A DNA stretch of 47,453 nucleotides from an uncultured Campylobacter sp. (lineage in GTDB: Bacteria > Campylobacterota > Campylobacteria > Campylobacterales > Campylobacteraceae): NCBI RefSeq assembly GCF_938045465.1, contig NZ_CALIBF010000034.1, positions 1-47,453 on the forward strand, in the 5' to 3' direction. The translations under genes and the position numbers were made by a program. A model generated the notes under the pieces. The model did not search any database and was not told the DNA's origin. It saw only the letters and a list, made by a program, of their open reading frames with translations. Positions 40,362 through 47,047 of the stretch are shown piece by piece (the stretch's first letter is position 1; each line of letters starts with the position of its first letter).

Positions 40362-40558
40362 TTTCTACTCCTTAGTTTTGATTTTCTTCTGTTTGCTCTT
40401 ATTACTTGGCTTTTATGCTTCGCGCCCTTTGTTATTTGGCTCTTAGCAAAAGCCATCCTGCTTCTTCTGGTTTTGGTTTGCATTGGCACGCCGCCAAGTG
40501 TGCTGGTGTCGCTTATGGCTAAGCTTAGCCCCGCCAGCATCGACATGGCTTTTATCAT
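40352..40558 (-). CDS. Small basic hypothetical protein
   Basis: A 68-aa very basic protein (MIKAMSMLAGLSLAISDTST; C-terminus RANRRKSKLRSRKWK). It overlaps the preceding 43-aa ORF (ATGA) and gam (10 nt). The N-terminus is hydrophobic and could be a weak membrane segment. No family recognised. Coupling on both sides supports translation. Confidence 0.55.
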   Translation of the reverse strand: MIKAMSMLAGLSLAISDTSTLGGVPMQTKTRRSRMAFAKSQITKGAKHKSQVIRANRRKSKLRSRKWK

Positions 40559-40686
40559 CTATTTCTCCTTTCTAAAATTTTAAGTTTTTTAGCTAGTCCG
40601 TATTTTATGACATAGCCGTATCGTAGGCAGATCGGAAGCGTGTTTTTACTCTTCTTTACGATCCGCACCGCATGCCTCTCACTCAT
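40555..40686 (-). CDS. Small coupled early protein (43 aa)
   Basis: A frame of 43 codons starting MSERHAVRIVKKSKNTLPIC and ending LKILERRNR. Its ATG overlaps the stop of the upstream gene by 8 nt, and its TGA overlaps the next start (ATGA). The peptide is basic. It fills what would otherwise be a 120-bp gap in a tightly packed operon, so it is probably real. Function unknown. Confidence 0.5.
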   Translation of the reverse strand: MSERHAVRIVKKSKNTLPICLRYGYVIKYGLAKKLKILERRNR

Positions 40687-41032
40687 CAAAAAGACTAAAT
40701 TTCAGCTCCCTCACGCCGAGCTGCCTTGCAAGCTCTCGCTCGTATGCCATACCTTTGCTATTTTCGCTGCCTTCGCAGGCAAAAAAGTAGTAGTAGCTGC
40801 ATACCGAGAGGAGCTCCTCGCAGTTTTTCATTATTCGCTCGCGCTCCAGCTCGCTATACACCCCCATCCATGCAAGCACGGGCGATATAGGCTCGTAGCC
40901 ATTAGCGCGCACGATGGCGCAGGCCTGCTCGGCAAGCTTGCGAGCGTAGTAGCCGCGATCTCGATCATGCTCGCATTTGATACTTGCATACGGCGAGCTT
41001 ACGAAACAAAGCCTTGCCGTTCGTTTGTCCAT
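40679..41032 (-). CDS. Nucleoside 2-deoxyribosyltransferase-like protein (DUF4406 type)
   Basis: A 117-aa protein with the small Rossmann-like pattern of DUF4406/deoxyribosyltransferase-like phage proteins: CFVSSPYAS at strand 1, YYARKLAEQACAIVRANGYE for the helix, PISPVLAWMGVY, ERIMKNCEELLSVCSYYYFF and SKGMAYERELARQLG with a conserved Glu. Such proteins act on nucleosides or remain uncharacterised; substrate is unknown. Good ribosome site (AAAGGAGAAAAG). Confidence 0.65.
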   Translation of the reverse strand: MDKRTARLCFVSSPYASIKCEHDRDRGYYARKLAEQACAIVRANGYEPISPVLAWMGVYSELERERIMKNCEELLSVCSYYYFFACEGSENSKGMAYERELARQLGVRELKFSLFDE

Positions 41033-41065
41033 CTTTTCTCCTTTCTTTTAAAATTTAACTTTATC

Positions 41066-41084
41066 GAGCCCTTAAAAAGGGCTC
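41066..41084. terminator. Hairpin between early genes
   Basis: GAGCCCTT-AAA-AAGGGCTC is a perfect 8-bp hairpin in the 59-bp spacer between the DUF2303-like gene and the next early gene. On the - strand it is followed by an AT-rich stretch but not by a solid T run, so it is more likely a partial terminator or processing site. Confidence 0.5.
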
Positions 41085-41091
41085 TGTAAAA

Positions 41092-41862
41092 TCAATTTAT
41101 GCTGGCTTTAAAAGCTTTCACCCCTTCGCAGCGCTCGCTGATCTTTGATACTATCTTGCTTAGCACCTCACGTCTTGAAACCTCCGCCGTATAGCACACT
41201 AGCTTTAGCCCAAACCTCTCCTCATCGATACTTACGAAAAGCTCGCATTTAAATTCGCCTCTGATCTCCGTATCGGCCTCGTAAACCGGTAGCGTAAAAG
41301 TGATCGTCTTTGGTATAGAGATGGTCTCTTTCGCACCCGATTTAATCTCTACGTCCAGACTGATCTTTGAGCTGGTATTTTTCTGCACGCTGTCAAATTT
41401 CCTGACCGCCTGCAAGCTTTCGGCAAGCTCGATTACGTCCATATTGTCGTTCGGCTTACCGTCTATGGCGGTTATAAACATAAACAGGCTTTTAAGCAAA
41501 AATACGAAGTCGCGTTGACTTAGATTTTTGCCTACGCTACCCTCAAAGGCCTTGAAAAACGGCGTAACGCCTAAGCCCAGATTTATGCGCTTTTCACAAA
41601 ACTCAGCCTTATCTTTAGAATTAAAATCGACGATGCACTTTATGCTTTTATCGTCGAAAAACAGCTTTGAGTTAGGCTCTTTATATTCATTGACTAGATC
41701 AACGAAGCTATCTACGTCAAGAGCGTCTACGGTATATTTGTTTCTTAGAGGCTCTTTTAGTAAAACCTCGGATATTCCGTAGTCTTGGTGCCTTAGTATG
41801 GCTCTTTTGTCTTCGTCCAGCACTACGCTAGGTACTACGTATTTACTCTCTTTTTCTTGCAT
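41092..41862 (-). CDS. DUF2303-like early protein (YfdQ type)
   Basis: A 256-aa protein resembling DUF2303/YfdQ phage proteins: an N-terminal LRNKYTVDALDVDSFVDLVN segment, a strand-rich core with SIKCIVDFNSKDKAEF, then NLSQRDFVFLLKSLFMFITA, and a beta-rich C-terminal half (ISIPKTITFTLPVYEADTEI). Role in phage biology is unknown; members sit in early regions near recombination or anti-restriction genes. Confidence 0.55.
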   Translation of the reverse strand: MQEKESKYVVPSVVLDEDKRAILRHQDYGISEVLLKEPLRNKYTVDALDVDSFVDLVNEYKEPNSKLFFDDKSIKCIVDFNSKDKAEFCEKRINLGLGVTPFFKAFEGSVGKNLSQRDFVFLLKSLFMFITAIDGKPNDNMDVIELAESLQAVRKFDSVQKNTSSKISLDVEIKSGAKETISIPKTITFTLPVYEADTEIRGEFKCELFVSIDEERFGLKLVCYTAEVSRREVLSKIVSKISERCEGVKAFKASIN

Positions 41863-41881
41863 TTTCTATCCTTTTTAAAAT

Positions 41882-42190
41882 TTACATTTTCATTACGAGC
41901 TGATTAGGCGCATTTCGCACCGGAAGTAGCTCGTTTGAGACATAAAATCTAGCTTTTACGGGCTCTTTTGGAAGGCTTGCGCTAGTAGTTCCAAAAACCA
42001 GCACCTCACCCTCGGAATTGGGATCGGATTTCACGCTTATTTTTATCGTTACCCCGGCTGTTTTCCCCGTAATCTGCACCGCCCTTATGGCTTCTTTTAA
42101 ATTTTCTGCGGCTGCGCCTAAAAGCGCTCCTGCACCTAAGCTTCGCAAGGCGTCAACTAAGACATCTATATCGCTATTTACTATTGTCAT
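41882..42190 (-). CDS. Hypothetical early protein
   Basis: A 102-aa protein (MTIVNSDIDVLVDALRSLGA) with an Ala/Gly-rich helical first half and a beta-rich second half (TAGVTIKISVKSDPNSEGEV). Good ribosome site (AAAGGTCGAAAAA). It pairs with the DUF2303-like gene downstream. Not recognised. Confidence 0.6.
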   Translation of the reverse strand: MTIVNSDIDVLVDALRSLGAGALLGAAAENLKEAIRAVQITGKTAGVTIKISVKSDPNSEGEVLVFGTTSASLPKEPVKARFYVSNELLPVRNAPNQLVMKM

Positions 42191-42268
42191 TTTTTCGACC
42201 TTTCTTTTGATTTTTTAGGGCTTTGCCCACCTTGAGCTATTGATAGCTCCTCTGCCGCACTTTGAGCT

Positions 42269-42312
42269 CATTAAGCGCTTAATGGAGTTTTTAAATTTAA
42301 AAACTCCATTAA
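42269..42312. repeat. 34-bp perfect palindrome overlapping a 16-bp palindrome
   Basis: The 34 bases at 42279-42312 read identically on both strands (half TTAATGGAGTTTTTAAA). They overlap a second perfect 16-bp palindrome, CATTAAGCGCTTAATG (42269-42284). Two such overlapping palindromes can form alternative hairpins. They lie in the 137-bp spacer between early genes at 42190 and 42328, with further TTTTAAA words to 42355. Confidence 0.8.
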
Positions 42313-42327
42313 AAGCTTTGGGCGTTA

Positions 42328-42636
42328 TTAAGGCTCTTTTAAATGCCTTAAAATTTTCTCTATATAAGGATCTGCCGCCATCGTCTCATCGGCGCAGATG
42401 TGAAGCCTACCGAAGCTCGCAATTTCCGCGCAGGGCTTTTTAGAGCCATAACAGAAGCTCACGTAAAACGCCCAGCCTTTTATGAGCTGCCCGCCCCTTA
42501 TCTCGTCGCGACGCACCGAGCGAAGACCTACGCTTACCATATCAGGCACGGCGGCGCTCATCTTTGCATGTAGTTCGCGAAGTGAGCTCGCGCTGTAGTT
42601 TTCGGCGCTTAGATTGATTAGATCCTTTAGCTTCAA
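42328..42636 (-). CDS. Hypothetical early protein
   Basis: A 102-aa protein (MKLKDLINLSAENYSASSLR; core GWAFYVSFCYGSKKPCAEIA). Start overlaps the upstream stop (ATGA). Alpha/beta mix. Not recognised. Confidence 0.6.
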   Translation of the reverse strand: MKLKDLINLSAENYSASSLRELHAKMSAAVPDMVSVGLRSVRRDEIRGGQLIKGWAFYVSFCYGSKKPCAEIASFGRLHICADETMAADPYIEKILRHLKEP

Positions 42637-42908
42637 CTCTTCGTTCCTTTCAGGCTCCAGCCGCTACCGAGCCTTTGAGCTTCGCAGCGCTCAAGTTCGG
42701 CGATGGTTTCAAATATCTCCATCCACTTCTTGCGATTTTTCGGGTGCCTAAGCTTCGCAAGCGCCGTGCGCTCTATCATCGCGACGCGCTCGACGCTGAT
42801 GCCTAGCATCGCCGCAAGCTCGCGGTAAGCTACGTCCGCATCGCCCTTTAGCATCCTCACCCGCTCGGCGCATACCTTGTCCGTACGGTAGCCCTGAATT
42901 CTTTGCAT
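42633..42908 (-). CDS. Sigma-70 region 4-like HTH protein
   Basis: A 91-aa protein whose residues about 25-55 (VAYRELAAMLGISVERVAMI, then ERTALAKLRHP) closely follow the helix-turn-helix of sigma factor region 4, where homologues read RERVRQIExxALRKLR. It lacks regions 2 and 3, so it cannot be a full sigma factor. It may act as an activator that touches RNA polymerase and the -35, or as a Mor-like factor. Start ATG after AGGAAGTGTGAA. Confidence 0.65.
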   Translation of the reverse strand: MQRIQGYRTDKVCAERVRMLKGDADVAYRELAAMLGISVERVAMIERTALAKLRHPKNRKKWMEIFETIAELERCEAQRLGSGWSLKGTKS

Positions 42909-42956
42909 TTCACACTTCCTTTTGCTTCCGCTTATCGCGCCTACTTAGTGTGGCTC

Positions 42957-43106
42957 TCATCTTTTTTTCTCTTCAAATAGCACACGTTCTTTGTGTTCGC
43001 CCACTTTACCAATATTAAAGCTTTCTACCGGGCGCAGGTAGCCCATCACGCGGGTGTATACTATGCACTTGGTGCGTTTGGCTTCAAGTTCTTTAGGAAA
43101 TTTCAT
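42957..43106 (-). CDS. 49-aa protein like the NrdD C-terminal zinc/radical loop region
   Basis: A short frame with ribosome site AAGGAG and ATG at 43106. The product starts MKFPKELEAKRTKCIVYTRV, continues MGYLRPVESFNIGKVGEHKE and ends RVLFEEKKR. The YTRVMGYLRPV-x3-FNxGKxGExKER pattern is the end of class III anaerobic ribonucleotide reductase (NrdD). The other 95% of NrdD, including the glycyl-radical motif, is missing. It is probably a stand-alone phage protein that keeps this fold, or a regulator of host NrdD (inference). Confidence 0.6.
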   Translation of the reverse strand: MKFPKELEAKRTKCIVYTRVMGYLRPVESFNIGKVGEHKERVLFEEKKR

Positions 43107-43170
43107 ATCCGCTCCTTAAATTTTGACTTTATAAGACGCCCGTGCGGGCGCCATTTAAAATCAAAGCTGC

Positions 43171-43353
43171 CTAACTCCAAATCGTTCCTAGTCCTCTATG
43201 AAATCTCGGCACCGGCACCGCTATGCTCTCACGTCGTCTCCTCTTTGAGATCCAACCTCGCGGGGTGTGAAATAGAATGAATGAGTGCGCAATTATGATC
43301 TCATCTTTGCAAGCCTTTAGATCGCTCATTTTCATACCCTTATACGCTTTCAT
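43171..43353 (-). CDS. Small basic early protein
   Basis: A 60-aa protein (MKAYKGMKMSDLKACKDEII) with a basic C-terminal half (GWISKRRRRESIAVPV). A strong AAGGAGGAA ribosome site precedes the ATG. It directly follows the MuB-like gene. The last about 20 residues look less protein-like. No family recognised. Confidence 0.5.
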   Translation of the reverse strand: MKAYKGMKMSDLKACKDEIIIAHSFILFHTPRGWISKRRRRESIAVPVPRFHRGLGTIWS

Positions 43354-43366
43354 CTCTTATTCCTCC

Positions 43367-44233
43367 TTATAAAATTACCATGCCGCAGGCCTGGGCTATG
43401 ATCTCCTCGCCCACGGCGCAGCCGTTAAGAGCCGCTAGGCGGACCGACTTTTTGTGTAACTTTTCGGACGCGCGGAAGTTGCCTTTGGCGTGAGCGAAGA
43501 TCCCCGTGCCGTAAAAGGCATCGCTCTCCTCTTTGCTTAGCCCCTGCATAGCCCACTTGCCGCAAATGCGACTATATAGCTGCCTAAGCTCCTTATTGCG
43601 CCCCACTAAATTCTTTAGCAAAATCTCCGTGCCTGCTAGAATTAGCGGAGTACTCGAAAAATCGTAAATTCTACGTAGATCCTCAAGCGCTCTTAGAGGC
43701 AGATGCTCGGCTTCATCGATTAGCAGCACCTTATCAGCGGTTTTTAAGAAGCTTGAAATCGCTTTTAATTTTGCATTCGCGCTGCCCGCGGCTTCTAGCT
43801 TTAGCGCTTCGCATAGCTCGCCAAGCAAAGCGTTAGCGTTGGTGTGGCAAGTAGCTTCAATTAGCACCGCGTTAGGATTTTTTGCGGCAAAGTCGCGTAG
43901 TATCGTGCTCTTGCCGCTACCAGCCGTGCCGTAAAGCAAAGCTATCTCGCGCTCGCCTACGGCTTCGGAGATGACGAAATTTGCCATCTTGTAATCCCGC
44001 GAGTTAAAAATTTCATCTCGCGCGGGTGAGGCGGCAAACTCTTTTGCTTTTTTGGCGCTAGCATCGATATAGGCGCTTATCTTGGCTGCGATCGCCGCAT
44101 TATCGCCCTTATATTTGCCCGCTCGAAATTGGCTGATCGCTCCCGGGCTAATGCCCAAAGCCCGCGCAAGCGCGCTCATACTCACGCTTCCGCCCTCTAA
44201 GAATTCGTTTAGCTTAGATATAATCTCTTGCAT
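43367..44233 (-). CDS. MuB-like transposition target ATPase
   Basis: A 288-aa AAA+ ATPase. The N-terminal HTH (residues about 15-45, MSALARALGISPGAISQFRA) matches the MuB N-terminal DNA-binding domain. Walker A is LLYGTAGSGKST (99-110), Walker B VLLIDEAEHLPL (169-180), and sensor TPLILAGTEILL. It would bind target DNA as filaments, deliver target to the transposase and confer target immunity. It directly follows the transposase gene, as in Mu. Confidence 0.88.
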   Translation of the reverse strand: MQEIISKLNEFLEGGSVSMSALARALGISPGAISQFRAGKYKGDNAAIAAKISAYIDASAKKAKEFAASPARDEIFNSRDYKMANFVISEAVGEREIALLYGTAGSGKSTILRDFAAKNPNAVLIEATCHTNANALLGELCEALKLEAAGSANAKLKAISSFLKTADKVLLIDEAEHLPLRALEDLRRIYDFSSTPLILAGTEILLKNLVGRNKELRQLYSRICGKWAMQGLSKEESDAFYGTGIFAHAKGNFRASEKLHKKSVRLAALNGCAVGEEIIAQACGMVIL

Positions 44234-44254
44234 ATTTTCTCCTTTGCCCGTAAG

Positions 44255-44288
44255 GGGCTTTTAAAAGACATTTTATGCCCTTTAAAAG
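44255..44288. repeat. TTTAAA-core repeat between transposase and MuB-like genes
   Basis: CTTTTAAAAG (44258-44267, a perfect 10-bp palindrome in GGGGCTTTTAAAAG) and CCCTTTAAAAG (44278-44288) are two copies of the same half-site in the short spacer. Same core as the other phage intergenic palindromes. Confidence 0.5.
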
Positions 44289-44292
44289 TACC

Positions 44293-46776
44293 TTATCCGC
44301 AGACTACTTCCTCAAAGCTCTTTATCTTGCGCTCTATTTTGCGCTGCGTAGCTTGCGCGTTTAAAATTTCATCGCTCAAAGCTGCGTTAGAGTTCAAACT
44401 TTTAGCTCCTTTTAACGCAGCATCTATTAGCCTGCTTTCGTTATTCGCCGCTTGCGGCTTAGGCATTGCGGCGGGCTTTGCTTCTACCATGCGCACTATC
44501 TGCTCAAAATCCGCCCGATGTGCGATCGATGCAGCGTCCATCTGCTTTTTGGTCTCTTTTAGGCGCTTATTAAATAGCTTTTGCGCGCTTTTAGCCTCCT
44601 CGGCGCTTACTCCCTCATCCAAATCGAGCGTAGAGGCGACACCGATAAATTTATTATCCTCGCTCCATAAAAAGCACTCGTTTATATTATTGACGTTTTT
44701 GCTAACCCATACGCGCTCAAGCCCGTACATCTCCACGCTGTAAAACCTCACACCATCTAGGCTAATGCCTTTTTTATGCACGTGTTTCAGCTCTCGTCCG
44801 CCAAGACGCGCGCTGATGCTTAGAGCGTCCATATACACAGCATCGCCTATCTTTGCGCTATACGCAGCTGCGCAGGTAGTATCAAGGCGCTCAAGGTAGC
44901 GGGTGTTTAGAAATTTTTCCGCATACATATCCATGAGCTCTTGCACCTCGCTTAGATTTTTGAGCCTTGTTAAATTTGTCTTGTAGCCTCTTTTTAATCG
45001 GCGCTCTTTTTTAGAGCGAAAAAACTCTATAGCTTGGCGCTGCGAGATATTATGACCGATGAAGCCCGCCAAATTTGCACTGAAACTATGCTGCAAGGCT
45101 CTAAAATTTCGCTCTACGTAGGGCTTTAGCCAGCCGCTATAAGCACGCACGGCTTTATACTCGATCTCAAGCGCGCCTAAGACTTCGCGCATATACTCGC
45201 TCTTGAAAGCTTTGCCGTTATCGCCCTTGATTATCTTTGGCTTGCCGTATCGCACGATATATTTAGCGACGGCTCTAGCGATGCAGAGAGAATTTTCACT
45301 ATCGCTGATGTGAAAAGTCGCTACTCCGCTATACGTATCGATTAGGGCAATGATGGTGTAGCGCTTTTGCCACTCTTTGACATAGTTTTGAAATTCGTCT
45401 TTGTCCTTAAAGATAGTGCTAACGTTTTGCCAGCCGATGAGATCGCAAAGCTCGCTAGCGTTGCAGATTAGATCAAGCGGGCTGCCGTCTATCTCCACGA
45501 CTTCGTTTATCGTATTTACGGCGTAGTTGCTGATACCAAGAGCAGGCAAGCCGCGGCCGACCGCTCCATCCTCGCCGTAAAGGATGATGTTTTTTACCAG
45601 CTTGTTTTTGCTTAGGTAGTTGTTTACGAAGCGATTTACGACCTCATAGCTTACTATCTCGTCTCTTTTGCCTTGAAAATCCTCGAAGTTTATGAGAGAA
45701 TTTTTTACCGCGTGGTAATTTAGCGCCTTGTAGATGTTTGTTATATCTACCTTGCCCATACCGCCACATGCGAGTATCAGTTCCACGCAAAGCGGCGCAA
45801 GACCTAGCGCGTCAAGCTTTAGGGTCTTATTATTATCCCGCTCGTCCACTAGCGCGTCAAGGCCTCCTTTCTTAAATTTACGTTGCCAGTCGTAGAGCTT
45901 ATTTGCAGTTACTTTTACGCAGCATATCTTTCTAGCGTTGATATACTCCAGAAAAGCGGCCTCGCCGATCTTGCCTTTTGCGTCTTCCCATGCCTTGATT
46001 ACGTCGTATTTTTCAAACGCGGCCTTGCGTTTTTTGTCCGAGCAAGTAGCGATAGCGGGCAAATTTGCGGCGCTCGAAGCGCTTAAATTTAGCCCGTCAC
46101 TCTCTACTACCTCGCACTCTACCGCCTCGTCTTTGACGGCTATGCCGTTTGCGCCTCTTTGGCTCTCGCCCCCAGCCTGAAGCCGTAGACCCCGTTGCTC
46201 GTTATTCGCACATTCGTAAACCCCATCTCTCGCATACGCATCGCTATATGCTTTTGCTTCTCCTTGCTCATCGTCTTTTGCGTATGAGCTATCGCTCGCG
46301 TCGCTTCTTTGGTTACGTCCATCGCTTCTATTTGCATCGTTTACCCTTTCGTTTTGATTTATTTGCGTCTGCTCTTGATCTCGTCGATCACCTGTACTAG
46401 CGAAGCCAGCGCCAAAAACGCCATCGTTACCGCTCCAAATATCGACACTATCGCTAGCGTCCAACTTAGTATCTCCATTGCTCTCTCCGTTAGTGAAATT
46501 TAAGAGGCGGGCGCGGGCGTCGTTTTCCCAATTTACCCTAGATGCCTTGCCCGCCTGTGAAATTTCGCTGTTTTTACTGTTGATCAGGTCGTCGTCGATC
46601 CAAATTTGGAGAGTTTTACCGCCGCGGCCGATACCGTCGGTGTATGTAAAGTGGCATAAATGACACTTAATAGTGCAAAATTTTTTACAGCTTTTTGTGG
46701 CTCGAAAAGCGGCTTTTTCCACGCTTTTGTTATTTACACCCAAAATTTCAGCGGCCTGCTTGGAATTTACCCACAT
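44293..46776 (-). CDS. DDE transposase (MuA-like)
   Basis: An 827-aa Mu-type transposase. The N-terminus has an HTH (MWVNSKQAAEILGVNNKSVE), then a low-complexity Asn/Asp/Gly-rich linker (residues about 90-220), then DNA-binding helices (ITNIYKALNYHAVKNSLINF). The RNase H-like core has D-D-E: VEIDGSPLDLIC (Asp near 428), IKGDNGKAFKSEYM (Asp near 518) and YVERNFRALQHSF (Glu near 554). The C-terminal helical part would contact the MuB-like ATPase. It drives replicative transposition and initial integration. The long acidic linker is unusual for MuA. Confidence 0.9.
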   Translation of the reverse strand: MWVNSKQAAEILGVNNKSVEKAAFRATKSCKKFCTIKCHLCHFTYTDGIGRGGKTLQIWIDDDLINSKNSEISQAGKASRVNWENDARARLLNFTNGESNGDTKLDASDSVDIWSGNDGVFGAGFASTGDRRDQEQTQINQNERVNDANRSDGRNQRSDASDSSYAKDDEQGEAKAYSDAYARDGVYECANNEQRGLRLQAGGESQRGANGIAVKDEAVECEVVESDGLNLSASSAANLPAIATCSDKKRKAAFEKYDVIKAWEDAKGKIGEAAFLEYINARKICCVKVTANKLYDWQRKFKKGGLDALVDERDNNKTLKLDALGLAPLCVELILACGGMGKVDITNIYKALNYHAVKNSLINFEDFQGKRDEIVSYEVVNRFVNNYLSKNKLVKNIILYGEDGAVGRGLPALGISNYAVNTINEVVEIDGSPLDLICNASELCDLIGWQNVSTIFKDKDEFQNYVKEWQKRYTIIALIDTYSGVATFHISDSENSLCIARAVAKYIVRYGKPKIIKGDNGKAFKSEYMREVLGALEIEYKAVRAYSGWLKPYVERNFRALQHSFSANLAGFIGHNISQRQAIEFFRSKKERRLKRGYKTNLTRLKNLSEVQELMDMYAEKFLNTRYLERLDTTCAAAYSAKIGDAVYMDALSISARLGGRELKHVHKKGISLDGVRFYSVEMYGLERVWVSKNVNNINECFLWSEDNKFIGVASTLDLDEGVSAEEAKSAQKLFNKRLKETKKQMDAASIAHRADFEQIVRMVEAKPAAMPKPQAANNESRLIDAALKGAKSLNSNAALSDEILNAQATQRKIERKIKSFEEVVCG

Positions 46777-46777
46777 A

Positions 46778-46960
46778 TTACGCTACTTTTACGCCCAGTT
46801 TTTTAAAAGCGTTTTGAGCTTTTTTTGAGTAGTATCCGTTTAGGATGCTACCATAGCTAAGCTTATTGTCTCGGCAAAATCTTTTTAGCGTCTTGCCCGT
46901 CTTTACCTGAACCTGTTCCGCTACTCCGCCTTTTTTGACGTTACCGATTAAATCTATCAT
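46778..46960 (-). CDS. Ner-like early regulator
   Basis: A 60-aa basic protein with one helix-turn-helix (KTLKRFCRDNKLSYGSILNG, then YYSKKAQNAFKKLG). It is the first gene of the leftward early operon, directly before the transposase gene, where Mu has ner (negative regulator of early transcription). Sequence similarity to Ner is only in outline. Confidence 0.65.
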   Translation of the reverse strand: MIDLIGNVKKGGVAEQVQVKTGKTLKRFCRDNKLSYGSILNGYYSKKAQNAFKKLGVKVA

Positions 46961-47002
46961 CGTTTAAGTTTCCTTTGATATAATTTTGGTATAAATGTCG
47001 AA

Positions 47003-47031
47003 ATTATAGCACATATTTGACACCTTGTCAA
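47003..47031 (-). promoter_or_regulatory. Early promoter (consensus) with palindromic operator
   Basis: On the - strand TTGACA (47026-47031), 17 bp, TATAAT (47003-47008) forms a perfect sigma70 promoter for the early operon. The -35 lies inside the palindrome TTGACA-CCT-TGTCAA (47017-47031), a likely repressor operator. On the + strand, TATAAT (46979-46984) and TATAAA (46990-46995) could serve the repressor gene, so the two transcripts would overlap. Confidence 0.75.
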
Positions 47032-47047
47032 GGATAAAGGAATTCTT

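Noticed and set aside
42240..42443. + strand open frame across the long palindrome
   Set aside because: Runs through the 34-bp palindrome and antisense to an early gene; its product is repetitive and has no start signal.
46140..46337. Small open frame antisense-frame to the transposase linker
   Set aside because: It lies inside the transposase gene's low-complexity linker, where alternative frames stay open by composition. No independent ribosome site.
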